DNA of 6,402 nucleotides from Oscillospiraceae bacterium (GCA_031283835.1 JAITBA010000132.1:1-6402); one strand, 5' to 3'. Counted from the first letter of the stretch, positions 1 through 5,514 are shown. Made by a program: numbers and translations. Notes: generated from the letters alone by a model not told the origin.

Positions 1-876
1 TACAACAGAGACGAGATTTTGGCGATTCTTGCCCTGGCGGCGGAGCTGAAGGATATGAAGCGGCGGGGCGATGCGCACCCTTTGCTCAAGGGCAAAACCC
101 TGGGCATGGTTTTCGAAAAATCGTCCACCCGCACACGGGTTTCGTTCGAGGTCGGCATGTATGACCTGGGTGGCTCGGCGCTGTTTTTGAGCGGCAAAGA
201 TTTACAGATTGGCCGGGGAGAACCCATTGAGGACACCGCCCGGGTGCTCAGCCGCTACCTAGACGGCATTATGATTCGCACATTCGAACAAAAAAAAGTG
301 GAAACACTGGCACAATACGCTGCTATCCCGGTGATCAACGGGCTGACAGACTTTGCGCACCCCTGCCAGGTGATGGCGGATTTGCTCACGATCCAGGAAC
401 ACAAGGGGGAACTGAACGGACGCACCCTGTGCTATGTGGGCGACGGCAACAACATGGCCAACTCTCTTATTGTGGGGGGGATTAAAACCGGCATGAACGT
501 GCGTGTTGCCTGCCCGGCCGGCAACCGCCCCGATGCGGGCATTATGGCCTGGGCGGCCAAAAACGGCAACTTTGCCTGCACGCCAGATGTGCCGGAAATG
601 GCACGGGGCGCCGATGTGCTCTACACCGATGTGTGGGCCAGCATGGGCCAGGAAGACGAAGCCGCCCAGCGCCGCGAAATTTTTGCGGGCTACCAAATTA
701 ACCAGGCGGTGCTGCGTGTTGCCGCACCGGGCGCCATGGTGCTCCATTGCCTGCCCGCCCACAGAGAAGAAGAAATCACCGCGGCGGTGTTTGAGGCTCA
801 CGCGAACGAAATCTTTGACCAGGCCGAAAACCGCCTGCACGCGCAAAAAGCCATCATGGTGCACCTAATGCGCTGA
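1..876 (+). CDS. argF: Ornithine carbamoyltransferase, 5'-partial
   Basis: Cytosolic enzyme that joins carbamoyl phosphate and ornithine to give citrulline in arginine biosynthesis. The frame is open from base 1, giving 291 visible residues; the family is about 305-315, so roughly 10-20 N-terminal residues lie outside the window. A TTG at 19 is not the start, because the preceding residues (YNRDEI) already match the family N-terminus. Visible motifs are the carbamoyl-phosphate loop SSTRTRVSFE (residues 41-50), HPCQ (120-123), the ornithine-binding DVWASMGQE (210-218) and HCLPAH (249-254). DVWxSMG separates it from aspartate and putrescine carbamoyltransferases. One small oddity is REEE after HCLPAH, where RGEE is usual. 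It is convergent with the next gene across 33 bases. Anabolic ArgF rather than catabolic ArcB is an inference; the sequence alone does not settle it. Confidence 0.95.
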   Translation, partial: YNRDEILAILALAAELKDMKRRGDAHPLLKGKTLGMVFEKSSTRTRVSFEVGMYDLGGSALFLSGKDLQIGRGEPIEDTARVLSRYLDGIMIRTFEQKKVETLAQYAAIPVINGLTDFAHPCQVMADLLTIQEHKGELNGRTLCYVGDGNNMANSLIVGGIKTGMNVRVACPAGNRPDAGIMAWAAKNGNFACTPDVPEMARGADVLYTDVWASMGQEDEAAQRREIFAGYQINQAVLRVAAPGAMVLHCLPAHREEEITAAVFEAHANEIFDQAENRLHAQKAIMVHLMR

Positions 877-909
877 CAATTTGTTTGGAGCCTCTTTTTT
901 TGTAGCCGC

Positions 910-1740
910 TTAAGTCGAAATCAGATTCTCCAAATTTGCTTTGCCAATGCGCAGCGCTGTCAGGCAGTCTTCCATGCCCTCAAATTCGATAGAAACGCAG
1001 CCGTCGTAACCGGCGCGGCGCAAGGTTTGCAGGCACTGGCGCACCGGCACATTGCCGTGGCCCACCACCGCGCCCCGCAAATAGTTTCCGGCACGGCTTT
1101 TGAACCAACCTTCGCCAGGGTTTTCTTCTGTGCCGCTTTTGATGTGAAAATCCTTCGCGTGCGCATGCCTAACAAAGGCGGCCACATTGCCTACCGCCCG
1201 GGCGGGGTCTTCATCGGCGCAGCAAAAGTTGCCAATATCCACCAGTGTGCCGAAGTTGGGGTGGTTCACGGCCTCCACCAAAGCCAAAACACGGGCGCTG
1301 TCCTGGCAAAAAAAGCCATGGTTTTCGACCATAGTAGCAATGCCCTTGGCGGCGGCGTATTCCGTCACGGCGCGGCAACCTTTTGCCAGCAAGGGCAGGG
1401 CTTGCGCAAAGCCGCGATAGCCCGCCAGAGGTTTGGGCCAACCGCCCGTGGCGTCGTGCCGCATGGCCCGCACGCCCAAAATATCCGCAATATCCACCTG
1501 CGCCTGCAGGCGCGCTGCTTCCGATTCGACGGATTCGGCCCGCAAAAAATCTGCGCCCACGGTGTAGCACACAATCGGCAGGCCGATGCGTTCGCTTTCT
1601 TCACGCAGACGCAGGGCCATTTCCCGGTTCGTATCCAAAAATTCAATTCCGGCAAAGCCGAGTTCCTTGGCCCACCGCATGTGCCGCAAAAGATCCTGTC
1701 CTTTTTGATAGAAACTGTAACTGCTCACGGTGACTTGCAT
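910..1740 (-). CDS. Sugar phosphate isomerase/epimerase-like TIM-barrel protein
   Basis: A 276-residue protein of the xylose-isomerase-like TIM-barrel (AP endonuclease 2) superfamily, whose members isomerise or epimerise sugars and sugar acids using a divalent metal. The likely metal ligands fall in the expected order: E139 in VENHG, D168 in LVDIGN, H194 in HAKD, and a Glu of SIEFEG (252 or 254). The N-terminus MQVTVSSYSF looks like the first barrel strand, and no signal peptide is seen, so it is cytosolic. I start it at ATG 1738-1740 because AAGGAG lies 7 bases upstream; the longer in-frame start at 1818 has no Shine-Dalgarno and adds a Lys/Arg/Pro-rich tail foreign to the family. It lies 95 bases downstream of dut on the same strand and is probably co-transcribed. 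The substrate cannot be told from sequence; inosose, ketose or hydroxypyruvate-type activities are all possible. Confidence 0.85.
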   Translation of the reverse strand: MQVTVSSYSFYQKGQDLLRHMRWAKELGFAGIEFLDTNREMALRLREESERIGLPIVCYTVGADFLRAESVESEAARLQAQVDIADILGVRAMRHDATGGWPKPLAGYRGFAQALPLLAKGCRAVTEYAAAKGIATMVENHGFFCQDSARVLALVEAVNHPNFGTLVDIGNFCCADEDPARAVGNVAAFVRHAHAKDFHIKSGTEENPGEGWFKSRAGNYLRGAVVGHGNVPVRQCLQTLRRAGYDGCVSIEFEGMEDCLTALRIGKANLENLIST

Positions 1741-1747
1741 GGGTGTT

Positions 1748-1753
1748 CTCCTT
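1748..1753 (-). promoter_or_regulatory. Ribosome binding site of the TIM-barrel gene
   Basis: The minus strand reads AAGGAG, followed by a 7-base spacer and ATG at 1740. This site decides the start: the alternative start at 1818 has no purine-rich site. A second GAGGAGG on the minus strand at 1771-1777 has no ATG, GTG or TTG at usable distance. Confidence 0.75.
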
Positions 1754-1770
1754 GTTTTGTTAAAAATAGA

Positions 1771-1803
1771 CCTCCTCAAAAACCCCGGGGCGATTTGCGG
1801 AGG
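1771..1803 (-). other. Inverted repeat in the dut/TIM-barrel gap
   Basis: CCTCC (1771-1775) and GGAGG (1799-1803) can pair around a 23-base loop that itself contains the self-complementary CCCCGGGG (1783-1790). In the minus-strand transcript the stem would bury the unused GAGGAGG. A run of T follows on the minus side only after a two-base gap (TCTATTTTT). It could be a weak attenuator or RNA-stability hairpin between the two cistrons, but the stem is short and may be chance. Confidence 0.25.
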
Positions 1804-1820
1804 ATTTTTGCCTTTCATTA

Positions 1821-1845
1821 AGGAAGACGGCTATATTATCTTCCT
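1821..1845 (-). other. 7-bp inverted repeat across the dut stop codon
   Basis: AGGAAGA (1821-1827) and TCTTCCT (1839-1845) are perfect complements around an 11-base loop, and they flank the dut TAA (1836-1838). No U-tract follows on either strand, so it does not look like a terminator. It may be a 3'-end stabilising hairpin in the dut transcript. Confidence 0.3.
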
Positions 1846-2282
1846 GTGGAACCAAAGCCACCCGCGCCGCGCACAGTGGCGTCGAGTTCTTCGGCTTCCT
1901 CAAACCGCACCGTCAAAAAGGGCGTGACCACCAGCTGCGCAATGCGCTCGCCTGGCTCGATTTTTTGCGTGGCGGCGCTGTGGTTGTGCAAAGCCACCAT
2001 CACTTCTCCCCGGTAATCCGCGTCAACCACGCCCACCTTGTTGGCCGGGGCCAGGCCGCGCTTGCTGGCCAGCCCGCTGCGGGCATAGATAAGCCCGGCG
2101 TAGCCTGCCGGGATTTCTATTGCAAGGCCTGTGGGCACAAGCTTGGTTTCACCGGGCGCAAAAGCGAGGGGCGCCTCAAGGCAGGATGAAAGATCGGCCC
2201 CGGCGGCGTAGTCGGAGCCATAGACGGGCAGCGCCGCGCCGGGGCGCAGCTTTTGTACGCGAAGAGTGGGAATAGACATCAT
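1836..2282 (-). CDS. dut: Deoxyuridine 5'-triphosphate nucleotidohydrolase (dUTPase)
   Basis: Hydrolyses dUTP to dUMP and pyrophosphate, keeping uracil out of DNA and feeding dTMP synthesis; the trimeric enzymes of this family act in the cytosol. At 148 residues it is full length, and all five trimeric dUTPase motifs are present in order: AGADL (27-31), ARSGLA (67-72), GVVDADYRGEV (84-94, with the catalytic Asp expected at D87), PGERIAQLV (110-118) and RGAGGFGSTGR (138-148). The last is the flexible C-terminal lid that closes over the active site. The start is one of two adjacent ATGs (2280-2282 or 2277-2279); AGGAGG at 2289-2294 sits 6 or 9 bases upstream, so both are usable and the protein begins MMSI or MSI. 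It has its own promoter upstream and is followed 95 bases later by the TIM-barrel gene. Confidence 0.97.
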   Translation of the reverse strand: MMSIPTLRVQKLRPGAALPVYGSDYAAGADLSSCLEAPLAFAPGETKLVPTGLAIEIPAGYAGLIYARSGLASKRGLAPANKVGVVDADYRGEVMVALHNHSAATQKIEPGERIAQLVVTPFLTVRFEEAEELDATVRGAGGFGSTGR

Positions 2283-2336
2283 AGGTTTCCTCCTGCTTTT
2301 TGTTTGGCTATTCTTTTTTGTATTGATGTGTTTTTT

Positions 2337-2365
2337 ATTATATCACAACGCAATGCGTTTGGAAA
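2337..2365 (-). promoter_or_regulatory. Promoter of dut (minus strand, extended -10)
   Basis: On the minus strand the -35 box is TTTCCA (2365-2360, 4 of 6 consensus), followed by a 17-base spacer and a perfect TATAAT (2342-2337). TGA precedes the -10 box, giving the extended TGnTATAAT form. Transcription would begin near 2330, leaving a leader of about 48 bases containing the AGGAGG site at 2294-2289. The spacer holds a palindrome (separate entry). Confidence 0.75.
2347..2359. promoter_or_regulatory. Palindrome in the dut promoter spacer, candidate operator
   Basis: AACGCA-A-TGCGTT is a perfect 6+1+6 inverted repeat. It lies wholly between the -35 and -10 boxes of the dut promoter, and its last base touches the -35 of the opposite promoter. 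That placement is what a repressor operator would have. I do not recognise the motif as a LexA, NrdR, ArgR or CodY site. Confidence 0.4.
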
Positions 2366-2387
2366 GCCCCAAAATAAAATTTAAAAT
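2359..2387 (+). promoter_or_regulatory. Promoter of the pseudouridine synthase gene
   Basis: TTGGAA (2359-2364, 4 of 6) is followed by exactly 17 bases and then TAAAAT (2382-2387, 5 of 6). Transcription would start near 2394, giving a leader of about 60 bases. In that leader an A/T-rich stem with one bulge can form between 2401-2409 and 2421-2428. The -35 box overlaps the dut -35 on the other strand by five bases. Confidence 0.55.
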
Positions 2388-2442
2388 TATATGCCAATTA
2401 GGCCAAAAAGCGCCCGAAGATTTTTGCCTTGATCGGATATAA

Positions 2443-2449
2443 AAGGAGG
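2443..2449 (+). promoter_or_regulatory. Ribosome binding site of the pseudouridine synthase gene
   Basis: AAGGAGG is a near-perfect anti-16S complement, 6 bases before ATG 2456. It fixes the start there rather than at the in-frame TTG at 2429, which lies upstream of the site. Confidence 0.85.
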
Positions 2450-2455
2450 TGCGCT

Positions 2456-3358
2456 ATGCCAACCCTCACGTTCACCGTGGCCCCGGAGGAACACGGCAGG
2501 CAGGTGCAGCAGGTTTTGCGCGGGCATGGGGTTTCGGTGCGGCTGATGCATCGGCTCAAGCGCGTGCCGGGCGGAATGACCCGCAACGGCGGGGGTGTGG
2601 CCCGCACGGTTGACCCCGTGTGCGCCGGGGAGGTACTGACGCTGCAAATTCCGGCGGACGACACGGTGCCGGAAGCGATTGCCTGCGCGCTGGACATTGT
2701 GTATGAAGACGATGATCTGCTGGTGATTAACAAGCCGCCCACGCTGCCCATGCACCCAAGCCACAACCACCAGGGCGACACTCTGGCCAACGCCGTGGCG
2801 GCCTACCTGGCGGCGCGGGGGCAGCCCGCCGCTTTTCGCGCGGCGGGGCGGCTCGACAAAGGCACGTCGGGGTTGGTGGTGTGCTGCAAGCATGCCTATG
2901 CGGCGTCCAGGCTCAACGGGCAGGCAAGGGTGCAAAAAACTTACGAAGCCCTGGCGCACGGAGAACTTCATGGCAGCGGCATATTCCGCAGCGTCATTTA
3001 TCGTCCCTTCAAAAACCGCACGCTGCGCGCGTGCCGCGGCTACGAAGACCCGCGCCAGCCCGGCGACGAAAGCGCCGTGACCCATTGGGAAGCCCTTGCT
3101 TGCGGCGGCGGCGTCACACTCCTGCGTCTGTGGCTCGAAACCGGGCGCACGCACCAAATTCGCGTGCACTTTGCCCACAACAAAACGCCTCTGCTGGGCG
3201 ACGACTTCTATGGTGCGCCGCCCCGCGAAGAGCCAGGTCACTTTCTCCACTGCGCCAAAGCTTGCTTTGCGCACCCCGTGACAGAAGAACGGATGGAATT
3301 TTGCGCGCCGCCGCCGGCCGCGTTTTTGGCGGTGGCAAAAGCATTCTATTTGAATTGA
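2456..3358 (+). CDS. RluA/RluD-family RNA pseudouridine synthase
   Basis: Converts specific uridines in ribosomal or transfer RNA to pseudouridine in the cytosol. The 300-residue length fits the family. Residues 1-66 form a degenerate S4-like RNA-binding domain. The catalytic domain follows, with VINKPPTLPMHPS (90-102), the active-site segment GRLDKGTSGL (131-140, catalytic Asp D134), and LETGRTHQIRVHF (228-239), the third conserved motif. The residue before RLD is Gly instead of the common His; the Arg-Leu-Asp core is intact, so activity is expected. Many RluA-family proteins in clostridia are multi-copy with unassigned targets, so I give no gene symbol. It is transcribed divergently from dut, with an ideal Shine-Dalgarno. 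Its TGA stop overlaps a TTGACA (3355-3360), but no -10 box lies 17 bases further on. Confidence 0.93.
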   Translation: MPTLTFTVAPEEHGRQVQQVLRGHGVSVRLMHRLKRVPGGMTRNGGGVARTVDPVCAGEVLTLQIPADDTVPEAIACALDIVYEDDDLLVINKPPTLPMHPSHNHQGDTLANAVAAYLAARGQPAAFRAAGRLDKGTSGLVVCCKHAYAASRLNGQARVQKTYEALAHGELHGSGIFRSVIYRPFKNRTLRACRGYEDPRQPGDESAVTHWEALACGGGVTLLRLWLETGRTHQIRVHFAHNKTPLLGDDFYGAPPREEPGHFLHCAKACFAHPVTEERMEFCAPPPAAFLAVAKAFYLN

Positions 3359-3363
3359 CAATA

Positions 3364-3383
3364 AAGTTTGCGCCCCGCAACTT
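3364..3383 (+). other. Hairpin just after the pseudouridine synthase gene
   Basis: AAGTT (3364-3368) pairs with AACTT (3379-3383), and GCG (3370-3372) pairs with CGC (3376-3378), closing a CCC loop with a single T bulge. This gives an 8-bp stem starting 6 bases past the stop codon. No T-run follows on the plus strand, so it is at best a weak or factor-assisted terminator, or a 3'-end stabiliser. Confidence 0.35.
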
Positions 3384-3397
3384 CCCTCCGGCGCCCC

Positions 3398-3426
3398 TTA
3401 ACACGCGCGAACAAATGTGTTGTAAT
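3398..3426 (+). promoter_or_regulatory. Promoter of the collagen-like/beta-propeller gene
   Basis: TTAACA (3398-3403, 5 of 6) is followed by 17 bases and then TGTAAT (3421-3426, 5 of 6), a good sigma-A promoter. Transcription would start near 3433. The roughly 40-base leader that follows contains no purine-rich ribosome binding site and no ATG. If this were a sporulation gene, a sigma-K or sigma-E site would be expected instead; I do not see a clear one. Confidence 0.55.
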
Positions 3427-3443
3427 AGTTGAACACGCGGGCT

Positions 3444-3459
3444 TTGCGGTTTTGCGGTT
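3444..3459. repeat. 8-bp tandem duplication in the leader
   Basis: TTGCGGTT occurs twice head to tail (3444-3451 and 3452-3459), just before the TAA at 3459-3461 that closes the frame upstream of the collagen-like gene. Eight is not a multiple of three, so copy-number change would shift frames upstream of it. Confidence 0.6.
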
Positions 3460-3473
3460 AATTCGCTGCACCG

Positions 3474-5111
3474 GTGGGCCCTGCGGGTGCCCAAGGGGCG
3501 CAAGGTCTTGCCGGCCCTGCGGGCCCGCGTGGCGCACGCGGCGAAATGGGTCCTATGGGTTTGCAGGGTCAACAAGGTCTGCAAGGCGTTCGGGGCGAAA
3601 AAGGCCCCACCGGTGCCACAGGCCCTGTGGGCAAGGGCGGCTGCACCGAACCGGCATTTGCGTATGCGGCCAATCAATATGACAATTCCGTGAGCGTGAT
3701 TGATCCCCTCACGCACCAGGCAGTGGGGCAGATCCCGGTGGATTCGCCTTACGGCATTGCGGTGGATCCGACGATGCGCACGGTGTATGTGACCGACAAC
3801 GGCACACACACCTTCACCGTGATTGACGGCAACACCAACACGGTTGTGACGCAGCTCCCCCTAGAAAGTGCGTGCGGCACCGATTCTGCGCCGGCGGTGA
3901 ACACAAACAACCATCTGGTTTATGTGCCTATGGGCGACGGCATGGTGGCTGTGGTGAACGGGCGTGACAATTCCCTCATGACCACCGTGGAAGTGGGTGG
4001 CCGCCCGACGGCGGCGGCGGTGAGCACCCGCACAAATTTGGTTTACATCGCCAATGATACGAACGAAATTCCCGTAATCAACAGCAATACCAACACGCTT
4101 TATGCCAAAATCCCCCTCAAAGGCGAAAGCCCCGCCACCGACGTGCAGGCCGACCTTTGTTCCAACAAAATCTATGTCCAGCGGCTCAACAGCTCCATTT
4201 CGGTGCTCGGCGGCAACTGCAACGAGGAGGATGATTGCTTTGCGCCGGAGGGCGGCGTGTTCTCTTTTTCGCTGGATCCCAGCCTGGGGCTGCTCTATGT
4301 TGTTGATGCGGCGCGGCGCGTGACGGCGGTCTATGACGCGTGCACGCTGCAAAAGTTGGGTGCGCTGCCCCTCCCTGTTACGCCTTGCACCCAGTTGAGC
4401 CGTGTGGCCGTGAACAGCACCACCCATCTGGTCTATGTCACCGACAGCGGTGCCGGCGCGGTGTATGTGGTCGACGGCGGCGCAAACCGTGTGATCGGCA
4501 CCGTTGAAGACGCGAAATCGCCCTTTGGCACGGCCGTGCTTGGCTGCCCCGCCGATTGCCCCGGCGGCGCGGAATGCGGCTGTCGCAACGGCGGCAGAGC
4601 AGGGAGACGCGTTGGTTCAACAGCCCCCACAGGCGCGCCGCAGCCCCTTGGCAGCCCCGCCCTGCGTGTCTATGGCGGCAAATATTACTATGACCGCACG
4701 GTTGCGGAGGAAGATATTACCGGCACGCGCGATTGGTTCGTTCTCCCGCTAGACCTTGCGATGCCCGCAAAAAACGTGGACATGGCCGTGAGCGACAGTC
4801 TCACCATTCAAAAACCCGGTGTCTACCTCGTGAATTTCTTTTTCAACTATGATTTGACCAACAGCGACGATGCCGTCTGGCCCTCCCCAAAAGACCGCGT
4901 TGGGTTCGCGGTGTTTTGCAACGACGCGCCGCTGCCCGGCCCGTTCTTTGGCGCAGATAACACCCACACCCGCGCGGCGGGCATTTATGCGCAGCTCAAT
5001 GCGGGCGATGTGCTCAACCTGCGCTTTCGCAACAACGTGGTTGCCGCAAGCGCCCGCTTCCGTGCGCTCGGCGCATCGCTGGCCGTGCAGTTGGCCGATG
5101 ATTACAGCTAA
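3474..5111 (+). CDS. Collagen-like / YVTN beta-propeller / BclA-type C-terminal domain protein
   Basis: Up to 545 residues in modules. Residues 2-55 are 18 uninterrupted Gly-X-Y triplets. Residues 61-356 are seven YVTN/YncE-type blades of about 42 residues (YxxNxxxNSVSVID, VYVTD and similar), enough for a closed seven-bladed beta-propeller. Residues 357-395 are a Gly/Cys/Pro linker with Cys at 358, 362, 368 and 370. Residues 396-545 resemble the trimeric C1q/TNF-like C-terminal domain of BclA-type collagen-like proteins ([37 protein letters not shown]). There is no signal peptide, transmembrane segment or LPXTG motif, as in exosporium collagen-like proteins; a trimeric spore- or cell-surface filament is inferred. 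The start is doubtful: GTG 3474 is the only initiator before the collagen run, it has no Shine-Dalgarno, and TAA lies 12 bases upstream. The gene may be 5'-truncated or frameshifted. It ends at a strong terminator. Confidence 0.8.
   Translation: MGPAGAQGAQGLAGPAGPRGARGEMGPMGLQGQQGLQGVRGEKGPTGATGPVGKGGCTEPAFAYAANQYDNSVSVIDPLTHQAVGQIPVDSPYGIAVDPTMRTVYVTDNGTHTFTVIDGNTNTVVTQLPLESACGTDSAPAVNTNNHLVYVPMGDGMVAVVNGRDNSLMTTVEVGGRPTAAAVSTRTNLVYIANDTNEIPVINSNTNTLYAKIPLKGESPATDVQADLCSNKIYVQRLNSSISVLGGNCNEEDDCFAPEGGVFSFSLDPSLGLLYVVDAARRVTAVYDACTLQKLGALPLPVTPCTQLSRVAVNSTTHLVYVTDSGAGAVYVVDGGANRVIGTVEDAKSPFGTAVLGCPADCPGGAECGCRNGGRAGRRVGSTAPTGAPQPLGSPALRVYGGKYYYDRTVAEEDITGTRDWFVLPLDLAMPAKNVDMAVSDSLTIQKPGVYLVNFFFNYDLTNSDDAVWPSPKDRVGFAVFCNDAPLPGPFFGADNTHTRAAGIYAQLNAGDVLNLRFRNNVVAASARFRALGASLAVQLADDYS
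3477..3638 (+). repeat. Collagen-like Gly-X-Y coding repeat, 18 triplets
   Basis: Every third codon is Gly for 18 triplets with no interruption. X is often Pro, Ala, Leu or Glu, and Y is Ala, Gln, Arg, Met, Thr or Lys. The units are diverged at DNA level and not identical tandem copies, so they are coding repeats more than a slippage-prone satellite. Gly-Lys-Gly-Gly-Cys ends the run, placing a single Cys (residue 57) where collagen trimers are often cross-linked. Confidence 0.9.
3654..4541 (+). repeat. Seven YVTN-type beta-propeller blades
   Basis: Seven segments, at about residues 61-99, 100-143, 144-184, 185-228, 229-269, 270-314 and 315-356. Each has a hydrophobic strand ending Y-V/I-x-x, then a valine-rich strand ending V-I/V-D/N, then a loop leading to a G/S-rich A-V turn. 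Blade 5 is the most diverged and carries an acidic EEDD insert with two Cys (249, 255). The domain probably binds a ligand or partner; none can be named. Confidence 0.75.
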
Positions 5112-5148
5112 CCCATACCCTTCAAAGGCGATGGCTAAAACAAAGCAA

Positions 5149-5197
5149 GGCAAAGCGTCTGTTCCGGTTCAAAAACAGGTGCTTTGCCATTATTTTG
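5149..5197 (+). terminator. Intrinsic terminator of the collagen/propeller gene
   Basis: GGCAAAGC (5149-5156) pairs with GCTTTGCC (5181-5188), and CTGTT (5159-5163) pairs with AACAG (5174-5178). Between them GT faces GT, which makes two G-U wobbles in RNA, so the plus-strand stem is a continuous 15 bp with a 10-base loop. ATTATTTT follows. On the minus strand the same two pairs become A-C mismatches, so the element is oriented for plus-strand transcripts. It lies 37 bases past the stop codon. Confidence 0.85.
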
Positions 5198-5289
5198 CGT
5201 TTGCACGCGGTGTTTCGGGTCATCACTTTTCCAAACAGGTCTATTATTTCCTCCAAACCCAACCAAAGAAGATATAACGCAAAACCTGC

Positions 5290-5318
5290 TTGCAACCGTT
5301 GCCGGTTTGTGCTATAAT
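5290..5318 (+). promoter_or_regulatory. Promoter P1, ahead of the small ORF
   Basis: TTGCAA (5290-5295) is followed by 17 bases and a perfect TATAAT (5313-5318) with TGC before it, the extended -10 form. Transcription would begin near 5325. Overlapping inverted repeats cover the -35 box and the start of the spacer: GCAAC-C-GTTGC (5292-5302) and AACCG-TTGC-CGGTT (5294-5307), possible operator half-sites. Confidence 0.8.
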
Positions 5319-5330
5319 AAACACACGGTT

Positions 5331-5343
5331 GCGGCAAAGCCGC
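5331..5343 (+). other. Short hairpin in the P1 leader
   Basis: GCGGC-AAA-GCCGC forms a perfect 5-bp GC stem with a three-base loop, starting about 6 bases after the predicted P1 start. It would sit at the very 5' end of the transcript, where such stems often slow RNA decay. Confidence 0.35.
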
Positions 5344-5385
5344 GCTGTCATTCAAACCCTTTCCGCCAAACGCCCTGGAGGGGCA

Positions 5386-5514
5386 ATGGGTGTATGGTGT
5401 GCGGCTGCGTCCGCGGCACGGCTGAAATTCATGCGCGTTGTGTGTGCGCAAAGTGGCGGTTGCATGAAATCAATAAAAAAGGCTTGCATAGCGCAAGGAT
5501 ATTTGCTACAATAG
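5386..5514 (+). CDS. Putative 42-residue Cys-containing small protein
   Basis: The ATG at 5386 is preceded by GGAGG (5377-5381), with a shortish 4-base spacer, and by strong promoter P1, with a leader of about 60 bases. The product has 42 residues, with Cys at 5, 20, 26 and 34, Trp at 4, and a basic C-terminal half containing MKSIKKAC (27-34). The evenly spread Cys and mild amphipathic character could suit a small regulator, metal-binding peptide or toxin-like peptide, but I recognise no family. Its stop codon TAG shares a base with the -10 box of the next promoter, and the reading frame is the same as that of the ceramidase-like gene, so it could also be a leader ORF. It may simply be untranslated leader RNA; codon evidence at this length is weak. 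Confidence 0.4.
   Translation: MGVWCAAASAARLKFMRVVCAQSGGCMKSIKKACIAQGYLLQ
5484..5512 (+). promoter_or_regulatory. Promoter P2 of the ceramidase-like gene
   Basis: TTGCAT (5484-5489) is followed by 17 bases and TACAAT (5507-5512, 5 of 6) with TGC before it (extended -10). Transcription would begin near 5519. This excludes the in-frame ATG at 5515 as a start on P2 transcripts and supports ATG 5548. The layout TTGCAW-17-TAYAAT with TGC in front matches P1 closely. P2 lies wholly inside the last ten codons of the small ORF. Confidence 0.65.

Noticed and set aside
793..901. Possible terminator after argF: GAGCCTC followed by seven T (895-901)
   Set aside because: The only complement, GAGGCTC at 793-799, is about 90 bases upstream inside the gene, so there is no compact hairpin before the T-run.
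1771..1810. Plus-strand terminator reading of CCTCC...GGAGG followed by ATTTTTG
   Set aside because: Five-bp stem with a 23-base loop, and no plus-strand gene ends nearby.
1741..1818. N-terminal extension of the TIM-barrel protein (start at 1818)
   Set aside because: No Shine-Dalgarno at 1818, and the extra 26 residues are unlike the family; AAGGAG precedes the internal ATG at 1740.
1027..1821. Long plus-strand open frame (264 codons) opposite the TIM-barrel gene
   Set aside because: Antisense shadow of a GC-rich gene. No family motifs, no ribosome binding site, and the minus-strand frame has clear TIM-barrel metal-site motifs.
2387..3361. Long minus-strand open frame (324 codons) covering the pseudouridine synthase gene
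   Set aside because: His/Arg/Gly-rich composition typical of an antisense shadow; the plus frame carries the RluA motifs and an ideal ribosome binding site.
3355..3383. Perfect TTGACA (3355-3360) at the end of the pseudouridine synthase gene as a -35 box
   Set aside because: The position 17 bases on reads CAACTT, not a -10 box; the TTAACA/TGTAAT pair downstream is better.
5122..5451. Minus-strand open frame of 109 codons across the terminator and P1
   Set aside because: It runs through the strong plus-strand terminator stem, has no well-placed ribosome binding site for its start, and matches no family.
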